64,000 nucleotides of DNA from Celeribacter sp. PS-C1 (GCF_019429625.1 NZ_JAHXRW010000002.1:310001-374000); one strand, 5' to 3'; shown: positions 17,204-25,289, counted from the stretch's first letter. Notes: generated by a model not told the origin, from the sequence alone. A program made the numbers and translations.

Positions 17204-17666
17204 ATAATCCCCCACTTAATCCCCCAATAATGTGTGGATTAAGTAGGAATGTGAGGGAATGCTACGCACAATGAAAGGCATCATTTTCCAGAAATTAAAG
17301 GAATATTTAGAATGATATGGAAGGCGCCGGAAATGAACTTGGCGGTCTGAGTCTCCGCCATTACCTATTGATTTGATTGGTTGTCCCTGTTTCAGGGAAG
17401 TTCCGGCAAAAAGGTCTCTTCGGTGTTTTGCCAATGAACAGGTGAGCTGTAACAATCGGGCGATACGTCACGCGAAGCCTGCGTTCCAGAGCGGACATTT
17501 ACCTCTTTTTGGGGAACGGGCGCCGAGTTTTCGACGATGAGCCCTTTGTGAGCCTATGTCAGAAGCCGACATGTGAGACAGACCTGCGACTTTTAGAGAT
17601 CCGGGTTCGCGCATGGTATAAATTTCATGCATGCCAGAGCGGGCAGTATCTCGCACCGCGCACAAG
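17204..17666. other. Intergenic stretch with an inverted repeat next to the integrase remnant
   Basis: No protein gene is supported in this stretch. ACTTAATCC (17214-17222) and GGATTAAGT (17236-17244) form a perfect 9-bp inverted repeat just upstream of the integrase start; the decamer TAATCCCCCA also occurs twice in tandem nearby. These could be an integrase control or binding site. A TATAAA box at about 17618 precedes a terminator-like hairpin and might drive a short RNA (see findings). Confidence 0.4.
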
Positions 17667-17703
17667 AACGCCCGCCAACCAGAGGTCAGCGGGCGTTGTT
17701 TTT
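17667..17703 (+). terminator. Intrinsic terminator-like hairpin
   Basis: AACGCCCGC (17667-17675) pairs with GCGGGCGTT (17689-17697), followed on the plus strand by GTTTTTTG. The T run marks it as a terminator for plus-strand transcription, although the only adjacent gene ends at 17724 on the minus strand. It may serve both directions. Confidence 0.6.
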
Positions 17704-17723
17704 TGCTTTCGAAACGGTTTCGA

Positions 17724-20519
17724 TCAGAACGTAAAGGCGACCTCGAAGGACAGGCCGTAGCTGGACACATCCGTGTCGCCGCCGAGACCGTCGACAAAAG
17801 CCGCGCCGGACGTTCTCAGGCCGTTTCCTTTGTCGTAGCTCAGGCCGACGTCCACGCGGCCGCGATGCCCTTCCTCTTCCAAAATATAGGCGCTGGCGGC
17901 GCCGCTGCCCTTGGTGTGGCTGTAGATCCCGGAAATCCCGAAATCGAGCATCAGATCACCTTGGGGCACAAGGATCGGCACCTCGAAATCCAAGCCTGCG
18001 GCCAGCTCGGTGAGGGTCACTTTTTGCTCCGGAATGGCCGTGCCGTCACTCACATAGGCGTTCTGGGAGTCGCTGACGTGGCTCAGTGTCAGGTTGGGGA
18101 TGAGGGTCCAGCCCTTGTCCATCTCGACGCGCCCCTGCGCCCCCAATGAGGCCAGCATACGGTCGCCCGTGAAGCTGCCGGTTTGACCGGAGGACAGGGT
18201 GATGTCGTTGTCGGTCTCGCCGAACAACAGCCGCCCATCGACAAAAAACGGATGATCGCCGATCTGCGAGGCAAAATACGGGCCGACGAGCCAGCCGGTG
18301 CCTTCAACCTTGGTCCCTTGCGTGTCCTCTTGTTCGGCCATGTCATATTGCACCATCGCGCCGATGATCGTGCCCGAAGACAGCTCCATGTGGTAGCCGA
18401 GAGACGCGAGGCCATAGCTCATCTCCTCGGTGTCGCTGTCCGACCAGGACCCGGACACCGCCATCCACAACGGACCGTTTCCGCGGGAACTGAGCGCGAA
18501 CTCACCGCCACCGCGCGAGACGCTGACGGAGGCATTGCCCCCGTTCTGCCCGGTGACGAAACGGGACACGTCCGGCTGGTTCTGGATCAGGCTGCGCGCA
18601 CGCGCTTGCAAGAAATTTGCAATCGCTTCGCTTTGATCCGCCGATGTGTCGAGCTGCGCCACGGCGGAGGCCGCCACGGAGGGCTCGCCTGTCATGTCAC
18701 GCGCGGCGCCGTCCGCGACTGAGACGGTGACATCGCCGCGATCGTCCGGCGTGATGGTGGCCGAATAGACCGACCCGCTCCCTGTGAGCGCGCCCATCGT
18801 GGCGTTGGTGAGGGCAATATCGGAGGCCTCGAAACCAGTGACCGTCTCGGTAAAGGTAAAGGTCGCGACAAAGGTCTCGCCGCGTGTGATCGTTCCCGGA
18901 ACGCCCGAGATTGTCAGGCTCGGCGCAACGCCGTCGGGCACCACAGAGATGATGTTCGAAGCTACGTTGCCATTGCCGGCATCGTCGAGCACCGTGCCTG
19001 CCCGCAGCTGAATCGACTGCGCAAAATCCGTCCCCGTAGCCTGAAGCGTGTAGCTGTCGCCGCTGCCGGACAGGGAAGAGAGATCGACATTCGTGGTTGA
19101 GAAGTCGCTAAGCTCCAGACCGGTAACATCCTCATTGAACGAGATCGTCACCGTGTAGGGCGTGCCCGGGAAATCCGGCGTTGCCGTCAATGTCGGTGCC
19201 GGGTCGGTCAGATCGGCGGTGTTGGTCGCAGCCGTCGCCGCCTCGTTGCCAAGCCCTGCCGTGTCCGTCACGCCATTCTCGGGGAAATTGACCGTCACGG
19301 TGCCATCTGTGTCAGGCGTGATGGTCGCCGTGTAAACGGTTGCGCTGGTTTGCTGCAAATTCGAGGCCGTGCCATTGCTGACCGCAATATTGCCCAAAGA
19401 CACACCCGTCACCTCCTCGGAGAAGGTCATCGTCAGCGTGAAGGGCGCATTCACCAGACCGCTCGGCATATCGAGCGTCACTGTGGGACGGGTCACATCC
19501 GCCATGGTGCTCACCGTGTTGGAGGCAGTGTTGCCATTGCCCGCCGCATCCGTGGTTGCGCCTGCAGGGACCGACACGGTGACTGTGCCGTCGGCATCGG
19601 GAATAATTGTGAGTCTGAATTCCCGGTCGGAGAGGCGCGTGCCGTAAGAGACGCGACCATTCGTTACGACGAGATCAGCAAACGCAATTCCGGAAATGTC
19701 CTCATCGAAGGTGACGGTCACATTGAAGGGGCCGTTCACCTCAGGGGGGATCGCGGAGAGCACGGCGCTCGGCGCCGTCACATCCCGCGTGCCATCAAGT
19801 GTTGCGCCTGTGCCCGGATTACTGGCGCGGTCAACGGCGGCGGCATCCGCGACAGCGACCTGAAACGCACCTGCCGAGCTGAGGGTCAGATCGGCAGTAT
19901 AGGTATCGCCGCTGCCGCTGAAGTTCGAGAAAGAGCCGGTGCCCGAGCTGAGGGTCAAATCGCTCACGTCGAAACCGGTCACGATTTCGGAAAAGGTGAA
20001 GGTGAGCGGGATCACGGAATTGTTGGTCGGGAAAGAGGATGAAGAGGTGATCGACAGAGTCGGGGCCACATTATCAATGTAGTAGCGCTCAGTGGCACCA
20101 ATCACTGTGAAATCGGTCATGGCGTTGCCCGCCGTGTCGGTGATGGTGGCAGTGCTGCGTGGAGCAAGCCACACACTGCGTGTGCCGTTGGTCTCCGGAT
20201 AACTAAACCTTACCATATACCGATAAGCGTTGGGTGAAACGCGAGATGCAGTATAGAATGTAATAGCGAGACCGCTAAGACTGGTGAAGACGTTAAAATC
20301 AGCAAGGTTTATGTCAGAGATGTCTTCGGTGAAGGTGATCTCCCATGTAAGTTCCGTGTCGTTGGTATATTCGTCCGAAGGATCATAGCGGGTGATCGAC
20401 TGGATGCGTGGCGGCGTGGTGTCTGTCGCCTGCGCCTTGGCTGGCTCGCTGAGTGCTGTGACGAAACAGAGCGCGATTAACGCCCGTGAAATGTGTTTTA
20501 GAAAACTTCGTGCGGTCAT
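17724..20519 (-). CDS. Ig-like repeat protein with C-terminal autotransporter-type beta-barrel
   Basis: A 931-residue probable surface protein. A signal peptide ends near AKAQA (residue 30). Residues about 31-620 hold six diverged Ig-like/cadherin-like repeats of 90-120 residues, each with a version of VTFSEDVTGV...VYTATITPDTDGTVTV...DAAGN. Residues about 625-931 look like an autotransporter-type outer-membrane barrel (alternating strands, final EVAFTF ending in Phe). The start at 20519 follows GGGGTAAG and begins the signal peptide. It probably displays an adhesin-like passenger. A standalone gene, with a hairpin 27 bp after the stop. Confidence 0.8.
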   Translation of the reverse strand: MTARSFLKHISRALIALCFVTALSEPAKAQATDTTPPRIQSITRYDPSDEYTNDTELTWEITFTEDISDINLADFNVFTSLSGLAITFYTASRVSPNAYRYMVRFSYPETNGTRSVWLAPRSTATITDTAGNAMTDFTVIGATERYYIDNVAPTLSITSSSSFPTNNSVIPLTFTFSEIVTGFDVSDLTLSSGTGSFSNFSGSGDTYTADLTLSSAGAFQVAVADAAAVDRASNPGTGATLDGTRDVTAPSAVLSAIPPEVNGPFNVTVTFDEDISGIAFADLVVTNGRVSYGTRLSDREFRLTIIPDADGTVTVSVPAGATTDAAGNGNTASNTVSTMADVTRPTVTLDMPSGLVNAPFTLTMTFSEEVTGVSLGNIAVSNGTASNLQQTSATVYTATITPDTDGTVTVNFPENGVTDTAGLGNEAATAATNTADLTDPAPTLTATPDFPGTPYTVTISFNEDVTGLELSDFSTTNVDLSSLSGSGDSYTLQATGTDFAQSIQLRAGTVLDDAGNGNVASNIISVVPDGVAPSLTISGVPGTITRGETFVATFTFTETVTGFEASDIALTNATMGALTGSGSVYSATITPDDRGDVTVSVADGAARDMTGEPSVAASAVAQLDTSADQSEAIANFLQARARSLIQNQPDVSRFVTGQNGGNASVSVSRGGGEFALSSRGNGPLWMAVSGSWSDSDTEEMSYGLASLGYHMELSSGTIIGAMVQYDMAEQEDTQGTKVEGTGWLVGPYFASQIGDHPFFVDGRLLFGETDNDITLSSGQTGSFTGDRMLASLGAQGRVEMDKGWTLIPNLTLSHVSDSQNAYVSDGTAIPEQKVTLTELAAGLDFEVPILVPQGDLMLDFGISGIYSHTKGSGAASAYILEEEGHRGRVDVGLSYDKGNGLRTSGAAFVDGLGGDTDVSSYGLSFEVAFTF

Positions 20520-20868
20520 TTTCTTACCCCATAAAACTGGGGCATGAAGAACAAACAACATACCCCAATGGTGACGCAATCCTTCGATCGCGTCGCATAC
20601 ATTGGGCCAGTTGCTTGCGACGGAAAGACGCAAAACCGCGTCTTCGGATCATCCCGAAAGCCGACATCTTACCGGTGAGGCCAGTTGCACCGGAGGTTCT
20701 CAAGCGCGTTCCTTGTTGCGAATTTCGGGACGCCTTGGAAGGCTACTTCTTGTTTTGAATGATAAATTCTCGCCAGTGCTGTTTTTGGGACACAGAGTCT
20801 CCGTCTTCGCAGATGCCGTTCAACGCGCCGGTGACGTTCTGTGGGATGGGGCGATTGTTTCTCGATGG
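20520..20868. other. Intergenic region upstream of the autotransporter-like gene
   Basis: About 350 bp with no supported gene. It must contain the promoter of the leftward autotransporter-like gene; I see its ribosome site (GGGGTAAG) but no clear -35/-10 pair. Confidence 0.4.
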
Positions 20869-20892
20869 AAAAGAGGCGGCCGTCTGGCCGCC
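20869..20892 (-). terminator. Rho-independent terminator of the lipocalin-like gene
   Basis: On the minus strand, GGCGGCC-AGAC-GGCCGCC forms a 7-bp perfect stem followed by TCTTTT, starting 12 bp after the stop of the leftward gene at 20904. Confidence 0.75.
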
Positions 20893-20903
20893 CCAGAGGT
20901 CGT

Positions 20904-21359
20904 TCAGTAGCGCTCGTAGACCACGCGCCAGTTCTCATCCGGGCTGGTCGGCATCAGGACAAGCTGGTCTTCGGTGGCCTCAAAGCTGCGCTCGAAAGCG
21001 CCGCCGATCATGCTGCGGATCAGCGAAGATGAGACATTGATCGTGAAGGTGTCATTGCCTTCGCCAAGGTCATAGGTGCCGTAAAAGGCCTCATAGCCGT
21101 TGACCGTATAGGCATTGTCCGGCGCGCTTTCATCGGGATTCATGGCTTGGGTCGAGACGGTGCCGGCCTCGGTAAAGATGATCTGACCGGAGTAGGGCAC
21201 TTCGGTCAGCTCACCGCCCGGCTCGCCAAAGGCCAGCGATACCATGCGCCATGCGCCGACGAGGTTTTCGGCATTGCTGTCTTGGGCAAAGGCAGCTGTC
21301 GTGCCGGAGGCGGCGATCAGTGCGCTGAGCGCGGCGGCCGAGAGAAACTGTTTGGTCAT
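20904..21359 (-). CDS. Secreted lipocalin-like domain protein
   Basis: A 151-residue protein with a signal peptide ending near AAFAQD (residue 26). The motif VGAWRMVSLAFGEPGGE, followed by beta strands with IIFTEAGTVSTQAM and YGTYDLGEGNDTFTINV, matches the lipocalin-like (Lipocalin_5 type) family, small beta-barrel proteins of unclear function. It is divergent from a LysR-type gene with 149 bp between, so LysR control is likely. A clear terminator follows. Confidence 0.75.
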   Translation of the reverse strand: MTKQFLSAAALSALIAASGTTAAFAQDSNAENLVGAWRMVSLAFGEPGGELTEVPYSGQIIFTEAGTVSTQAMNPDESAPDNAYTVNGYEAFYGTYDLGEGNDTFTINVSSSLIRSMIGGAFERSFEATEDQLVLMPTSPDENWRVVYERY

Positions 21360-21508
21360 GAGGGATCTCCTTGGTGAACATGAGCCCGCCGGAGTGATGC
21401 GCGCGTGGCTTTCCGACGGTTGAACCCAGATTTAGCGCTGGAGTGTTTATGAATTAGAGGGCATACTTTGAATGAAGTAAGAAATATTTTTCATGAATTG
21501 GGCGCCAT

Positions 21509-22402
21509 ATGCGCGGGGAAAACACCAATGATCTGCGCGCCTTTATCCTTGTGGCGCAGGAACGCAGTTTCACACGCGCGGCGGCGCGGATCGGCGTGTC
21601 GCAATCCGCGCTCAGCCATACGATCCGCCAGCTTGAAGAACGGCTGGGCCTACGGCTTTTGACTCGCACCACGCGCTCGGTCGGGTTGACGGAAGCCGGG
21701 GAGCGTTTGCTGGCGGGCATTCTCGATCCCTTCGACGAAATCGACGCGCAGGTCGATGCCTTGAGCGCATTGCGTGACACGCCGGCGGGAAGGGTTGGTA
21801 TCGTCGCCTCAGAATATGCGATTAGCCATGTGCTCTGGCCGAAACTGGCACCGTTTCTCAAGGCGAACCCGGATATTCAGCTGGAAATCACCCTCGACAA
21901 CGGCCTGACAGACATTGTGGCGGAGGGTTTTGATGCCGGGGTGCGGCGGGGTGAACATCTCGAGAAAGACATGATTTCCGCGAGGATTAGCCCAGAGGTG
22001 AGATATGTCGTGGTCGGCACACCTGATCTGTTCGCGACGACACCGCCGCCCGCGCATCCGCGGGAGCTGTCCGATTTTCGATGTGTGAATTTCCGACTGC
22101 GCTCCTCTGGGACATTCTTTGCCTGGGAGTTCAAGGAGGGCGATCACGCTTTTCGGGTGCGCGTCGAAGGGCAGGTGGCTTTCAACAATATCTATGATTG
22201 CTACAAGGCGGCGCTGGCGGGATTTGGCCTCAGCTACGTGCCGGAACAGATCGCGCAGGATGACATTGCTGCCGGGCGTCTGGTATCGGTTTTGGAAGAG
22301 TTTTGCCCCTATTGGGACAGTTTCTACCTCTACTACCCGAACCGGCGTCAGACGCGTCCGGCGTTTCAGGCGGTTTTGAACGCCTTGCGCGAACGGCTGT
22401 GA
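21509..22402 (+). CDS. LysR family transcriptional regulator
   Basis: A 297-residue LysR-type regulator: N-terminal winged HTH (LRAFILVAQERSFTRAAARIGVSQSALSHTIRQLEERLGLRLL in outline) and a two-lobed effector domain starting GRVGIVASEYA. It is divergent from the lipocalin-like gene. A weak T-N11-A type element, TATG-N10-CATA, lies at 21448-21465 in the shared promoter region and could be its box. The effector is unknown. Confidence 0.9.
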   Translation: MRGENTNDLRAFILVAQERSFTRAAARIGVSQSALSHTIRQLEERLGLRLLTRTTRSVGLTEAGERLLAGILDPFDEIDAQVDALSALRDTPAGRVGIVASEYAISHVLWPKLAPFLKANPDIQLEITLDNGLTDIVAEGFDAGVRRGEHLEKDMISARISPEVRYVVVGTPDLFATTPPPAHPRELSDFRCVNFRLRSSGTFFAWEFKEGDHAFRVRVEGQVAFNNIYDCYKAALAGFGLSYVPEQIAQDDIAAGRLVSVLEEFCPYWDSFYLYYPNRRQTRPAFQAVLNALRERL

Positions 22403-22439
22403 AACTTCGCGTCCAGGTTGAGGAGATGAGGGTAAAGCC

Positions 22440-22796
22440 TTACTTTCGCAAGGCTTTACCGGCCTGAAGACCTTCGGAGAACGCGATGGCAATGCGGGCG
22501 AAGAGATCGTCTTCGGGCGGGCAAGCGGCGCGTCTGTAGGCCTCTTGGGCGCGCTGTTCTTCCAGAGTTTTGGCGTGAGAATCCCGAGTGTTCAAGGCGA
22601 CGATCACGAGGCCAACGCCCACGTAGACCAAACCAATCACCAGCGCGGCAAATTGAGCATCGCGCAGCGTGCTCAGCGTAATCCAGGCCGCGACGGTCAG
22701 AAACCCGATCCCCACTGCCATCAGGATACCGCCCGCAGAGACCCAGGCCGCACGTCGTGCGCCCCGAGCCAAATTATGTTGCAATGCCGTCAGCAT
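22440..22796 (-). CDS. Phage-holin/YqjE-like small membrane protein
   Basis: A 118-residue protein with two membrane helices (SAGGILMAVGIGFLTVAAWI and AALVIGLVYVGVGLVIVAL) and charged ends, the pattern of the holin superfamily III/YqjE family. The ATG at 22796 was chosen because upstream in-frame sequence is the reverse of the preceding gene. It follows a DUF883 (YqjD/ElaB-like) gene by 13 bp; the same pairing occurs as yqjD-yqjE in enterobacteria, where YqjD is an inner-membrane ribosome-associated protein. Likely in the general stress regulon through the promoter upstream of its partner. Confidence 0.75.
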   Translation of the reverse strand: MLTALQHNLARGARRAAWVSAGGILMAVGIGFLTVAAWITLSTLRDAQFAALVIGLVYVGVGLVIVALNTRDSHAKTLEEQRAQEAYRRAACPPEDDLFARIAIAFSEGLQAGKALRK

Positions 22797-22809
22797 AGAC
22801 CTGCGCCCC

Positions 22810-23139
22810 TTACGAGCGGCGGCTGGCCAGAAGGCCGACCAGAAAGCCCACACCTGCGGCGATGCCGACGGAGGCGGCGGGGTTTGCACGCACGGTTTTC
22901 TCAGCACCGGCATAGGCGTCGCGTGCTTGTTTGCGAGCATGTTCTGCGGTCTCGATGCCTTTCTGTTTGGCAGCTTCAAAGCTGTCTTCGGCGGAGGCGC
23001 CAAGCTGAGCTTTCTGAGCACGACCGTAGTCGGCCAGCGTGTTGGTCAATTCGGCCACATCCGCTTTCAGCGTTTCGATTTGAGCCGACAGATCGGCAGA
23101 AGTCTCTTTGACGGCGCCATTGGTTTGAGCACGAGCCAT
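22810..23139 (-). CDS. DUF883 family protein (YqjD/ElaB-like)
   Basis: A 109-residue protein with a long amphipathic coiled-coil helix (LSAQIETLKADVAELTNTLA, then a Lys/Ala-rich helix) and a C-terminal tail anchor (SVGIAAGVGFLVGLLASRRS) containing the GxxxG-like glycine pattern typical of DUF883. The ATG at 23139 follows GGAGAAAG. Relatives localise to the inner membrane and bind stationary-phase ribosomes in E. coli. A good EcfG-type promoter lies 35-60 bp upstream, so induction by general stress is expected. Confidence 0.82.
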   Translation of the reverse strand: MARAQTNGAVKETSADLSAQIETLKADVAELTNTLADYGRAQKAQLGASAEDSFEAAKQKGIETAEHARKQARDAYAGAEKTVRANPAASVGIAAGVGFLVGLLASRRS

Positions 23140-23173
23140 GATCTTTCTCCTTTCGTATTTCAGTTGCTCACTT

Positions 23174-23199
23174 AACGCCTGCGTACCGTCAAAAGTTCC
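23174..23199 (-). promoter_or_regulatory. EcfG (general stress sigma) promoter of the DUF883 operon
   Basis: On the minus strand GGAAC (plus 23195-23199) and CGTT (plus 23174-23177) are separated by exactly 17 bp, the EcfG consensus GGAAC-N16/17-CGTT. It points at the DUF883 gene 35 bp away. A second such promoter runs the other way 13 bp to the right. Confidence 0.8.
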
Positions 23200-23211
23200 C
23201 AAAAAATCATG

Positions 23212-23237
23212 GGAACCTGAGAAGGGGGCGGGCCGTT
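23212..23237 (+). promoter_or_regulatory. EcfG promoter of the DUF1328 gene
   Basis: GGAAC (23212-23216), 17-bp spacer, CGTT (23234-23237). This matches the alphaproteobacterial EcfG consensus and points at the small membrane-protein gene starting at 23296, about 58 bp downstream. Confidence 0.8.
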
Positions 23238-23295
23238 ATCTCCACAGACCGCGCTAGACAAGCGCATGTATGAAATCGCTAATAAGGAGGCTCCC

Positions 23296-23469
23296 ATGCT
23301 AGGCTGGGCACTTACTTTTCTTATCGTCGCGATTATCGCCGGGGTTTTCGGTTTCGGTGGTATCGCAAGCGCATCCGCCGGGATCGCACAAATCCTGTTC
23401 TTCATTTTCATCGTCCTGTTTTTGCTGGCGATGGTCGCGCGTGCCGTTCGGGGTAAACCGCCGGTTTAA
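23296..23469 (+). CDS. DUF1328 (YtjA) small membrane protein
   Basis: A 57-residue, two-helix inner-membrane protein: [20 protein letters not shown], then [25 protein letters not shown] and a short basic tail. This matches DUF1328/YtjA proteins, common stress-induced membrane peptides of unknown function. The ATG at 23296 is set by the ribosome site AAGGAGG. It has its own EcfG-type promoter, so it probably belongs to the general stress regulon. Confidence 0.85.
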   Translation: MLGWALTFLIVAIIAGVFGFGGIASASAGIAQILFFIFIVLFLLAMVARAVRGKPPV

Positions 23470-23563
23470 CATCGGCGCACCTCTCCAAACCCGCACCAGA
23501 GCGTGACGAATGATCGGGCGCTAATGTGATGATCGAGACGTATCATTTTTGAAGATCGAAACA

Positions 23564-23597
23564 AAAACGCCCCGCCGAGAGATCGGCGGGGCGTTTT
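23564..23597. terminator. Bidirectional intrinsic terminator
   Basis: A 15-bp perfect stem (AAAACGCCCCGCCGA, 23564-23578; mirror 23583-23597) with a GAGA loop, A run on one side and T run on the other. It lies between the rightward DUF1328 gene and the leftward phyR and can stop both transcripts. Confidence 0.9.
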
Positions 23598-23616
23598 CGA
23601 TGCGGGATAGGTTCGT

Positions 23617-24429
23617 TTAGGAGACAAGCGTCTCCGTGCTGGCAAAGAACATCGCCTGCGACACGGCAGAGCGCACCTGATCTTCGCTGTAAGGCTTCGT
23701 GATGACAAAGGCAGGCTCAGGGCGGTCGCCGGTCAAAAGGCGCTCGGGGAAGGCGGTGATAAAGATCACCGGCACATCGGCAGAGGCACGCAGGATGTCA
23801 TTCACCGCGTCGATACCGGAGGAGCCATCCGCCAGTTGGATGTCCGACAGGATCAAATCCGGCTGGGTCTCTTTCGCGAGCTTCACCGCTTCGCTGGCGA
23901 TGCTGGCCACACCTGTAATCTGGTGACCCATGTCGGCAACGATGCCCTGAAGATCGAGCGCGATGATGGCTTCGTCTTCGATCACCATGACGCGGCCATT
24001 GATGCTTTCGGTCATTTCATTTTGGGCGACGTTCAAAAGGTGCTCCACCTCATCGACATCCGTGCCCATGATCTCGGCCACCTCATCGAGAGTGAATTCC
24101 TCGATGGTGTGCAGCAACAAGGCCTCTCGGGTGTTCGGTGTCAGGCGACGCAAATGCGCCTGAGCGCGTTTGGCAAGCCCGGTCTCATCCTCGCCCGTGG
24201 GGGCGCCTGCGCTGGCCCAGATCAGGTGGAAGGCATGGAACAAAGCCACTTTCGGGCTTTCGATCTCATCAAAGACGGAGCGGTCACTCAAAAGAGCCTC
24301 AAGAGTGGTGGCCGCATATTTGTCCCCGGTCTGCTGATCCCCGGTCAACGCCCGCGCATAACGACGCAGATAAGGCAGAAGGCTGGCCACAATGAGGGAC
24401 AGTTTCTTCTCTGTCGGAGCTGTCGACAT
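23617..24429 (-). CDS. phyR: PhyR, anti-anti-sigma response regulator of the general stress response
   Basis: A 270-residue protein with the diagnostic PhyR layout: an N-terminal sigma-factor-like domain (residues 1 to about 138: sigma2-like LLPYLRRYARALTGDQQ, sigma4-like LTPNTREALLLHTIEEFTLDEVAEIMGTDVDEVEHLL) and a C-terminal receiver (VMVIEDEAIIALDL, phospho-acceptor Asp196 in LILSDIQ, TKPYSEDQV). When phosphorylated it binds NepR and frees EcfG. It is divergent from nepR-ecfG-kinase and shares with them a palindromic double EcfG promoter, so it is positively autoregulated. RBS AAAGGACG precedes the ATG. Confidence 0.97.
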   Translation of the reverse strand: MSTAPTEKKLSLIVASLLPYLRRYARALTGDQQTGDKYAATTLEALLSDRSVFDEIESPKVALFHAFHLIWASAGAPTGEDETGLAKRAQAHLRRLTPNTREALLLHTIEEFTLDEVAEIMGTDVDEVEHLLNVAQNEMTESINGRVMVIEDEAIIALDLQGIVADMGHQITGVASIASEAVKLAKETQPDLILSDIQLADGSSGIDAVNDILRASADVPVIFITAFPERLLTGDRPEPAFVITKPYSEDQVRSAVSQAMFFASTETLVS

Positions 24430-24458
24430 AAATTTTCGTCCTTTTTTATCGAATTCTC

Positions 24459-24484
24459 GGAACCAAACGCAGGCAGAATGCGTT
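24459..24484 (+). promoter_or_regulatory. EcfG promoter of nepR-ecfG
   Basis: GGAAC at 24459-24463, 17-bp spacer, CGTT at 24481-24484, pointing at nepR (start 24551). It overlaps the oppositely directed phyR promoter almost completely. Confidence 0.85.
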
Positions 24485-24491
24485 TGGTTCC
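24466..24491 (-). promoter_or_regulatory. EcfG promoter of phyR
   Basis: On the minus strand GGAAC (plus 24487-24491), 17-bp spacer, CGTT (plus 24466-24469), 37 bp upstream of the phyR start. Together with the nepR promoter it forms a perfect 13-bp inverted repeat, GGAACCAAACGCA / TGCGTTTGGTTCC, with a 7-bp centre (24459-24491). Confidence 0.85.
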
Positions 24492-24550
24492 CGAAAACGG
24501 TATAAATTTTTCAGTAAGCCCCCGCAGATGGGCCTGAGATGGGAAAGATA

Positions 24551-24703
24551 ATGGCGCAACACAAACCAAAACATAATCTCGATGAGCAGATCGAGATGAA
24601 CTTGAAGAAAGTTTACCAGAAGACCCTCGACGAAGAGGTGCCTGATCGCTTCCTGGAACTGCTGGAGCAGTTGAAAGAACAGGATGCGCGCAATGACCAA
24701 TAA
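24551..24703 (+). CDS. nepR: NepR, anti-sigma factor
   Basis: A 50-residue protein. The core LKKVYQKTLDEEVPDRFLELLEQL is the NepR signature: two short helices that sequester EcfG until PhyR takes them over. It starts with ATG after GGGAAAGATA and ends at TAA 24701-24703, overlapping the likely ecfG start, which implies translational coupling of the sigma factor and its inhibitor. It lies between phyR and ecfG, the conserved place in alphaproteobacteria. Confidence 0.95.
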   Translation: MAQHKPKHNLDEQIEMNLKKVYQKTLDEEVPDRFLELLEQLKEQDARNDQ

Positions 24704-25289
24704 AGCAAGTCTGGCGCAAGACGCCCCGCCGCTCGATCCGCGCGAAGAGATCGTGACGCATTTGCCGGCGATGCGGGCCTTTGCCCTCAGTCTGACGCGC
24801 AACCCGTCGCAGGCCGACGATCTGGTGCAAGATGCGGTGATCAAAGCGTGGAAGAACCTCTCTTCTTTCCAAGTGGGCACGAATATGCGGGCCTGGTTGT
24901 TCACCATTCTCCGCAACACGTTTTATTCCGACCGCCGCAAAAGCAAACGCGAGGTGCAGGACACCGATGGCGCCTTTGCCGCGACCTTGGCCGAGAAACC
25001 GCATCACGACGGACGCCTCGCCATGGCGGATTTTGAAGAAGCCTTTGTTCAGCTCAAAGCCGAACAACGCGAGGCTCTGATGCTGGTGGGCGCTATGGGG
25101 TTCTCCTATGAGGAGGCCGCCGAGACCTGTGATGTGGCAGTGGGCACGATCAAAAGCCGTGTGAACCGCGCGCGTCAGGCCCTGAGCGAGCTGATGAACC
25201 TCGAAGAGGGGGAGCCTCTGGAGCTGACCGATCAACAGACATTGGCGGTGATGAGCACCAATATGCCGGGACGGGGGGACGCTGCGTGA
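24684..25289 (+). CDS. ecfG: EcfG, general stress ECF sigma factor
   Basis: A 201-residue ECF15-type sigma factor: region 2 (IVTHLPAMRAFALSLTRNPSQADDLVQDAVIKAWKN in outline, with the usual AWLFTILRNTFYSDRRK) and region 4 (LKAEQREALMLVGAMGFSYEEAAETCDVAVGTIKSRVNRARQ in outline). It directs polymerase to GGAAC-N16/17-CGTT promoters, five of which are readable in this neighbourhood. Start choice: ATG 24684 overlaps nepR by 20 bp; ATG 24693 is an equally possible start. Its stop overlaps the kinase start by 4 bp (GTGA). Confidence 0.96.
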   Translation: MRAMTNKASLAQDAPPLDPREEIVTHLPAMRAFALSLTRNPSQADDLVQDAVIKAWKNLSSFQVGTNMRAWLFTILRNTFYSDRRKSKREVQDTDGAFAATLAEKPHHDGRLAMADFEEAFVQLKAEQREALMLVGAMGFSYEEAAETCDVAVGTIKSRVNRARQALSELMNLEEGEPLELTDQQTLAVMSTNMPGRGDAA

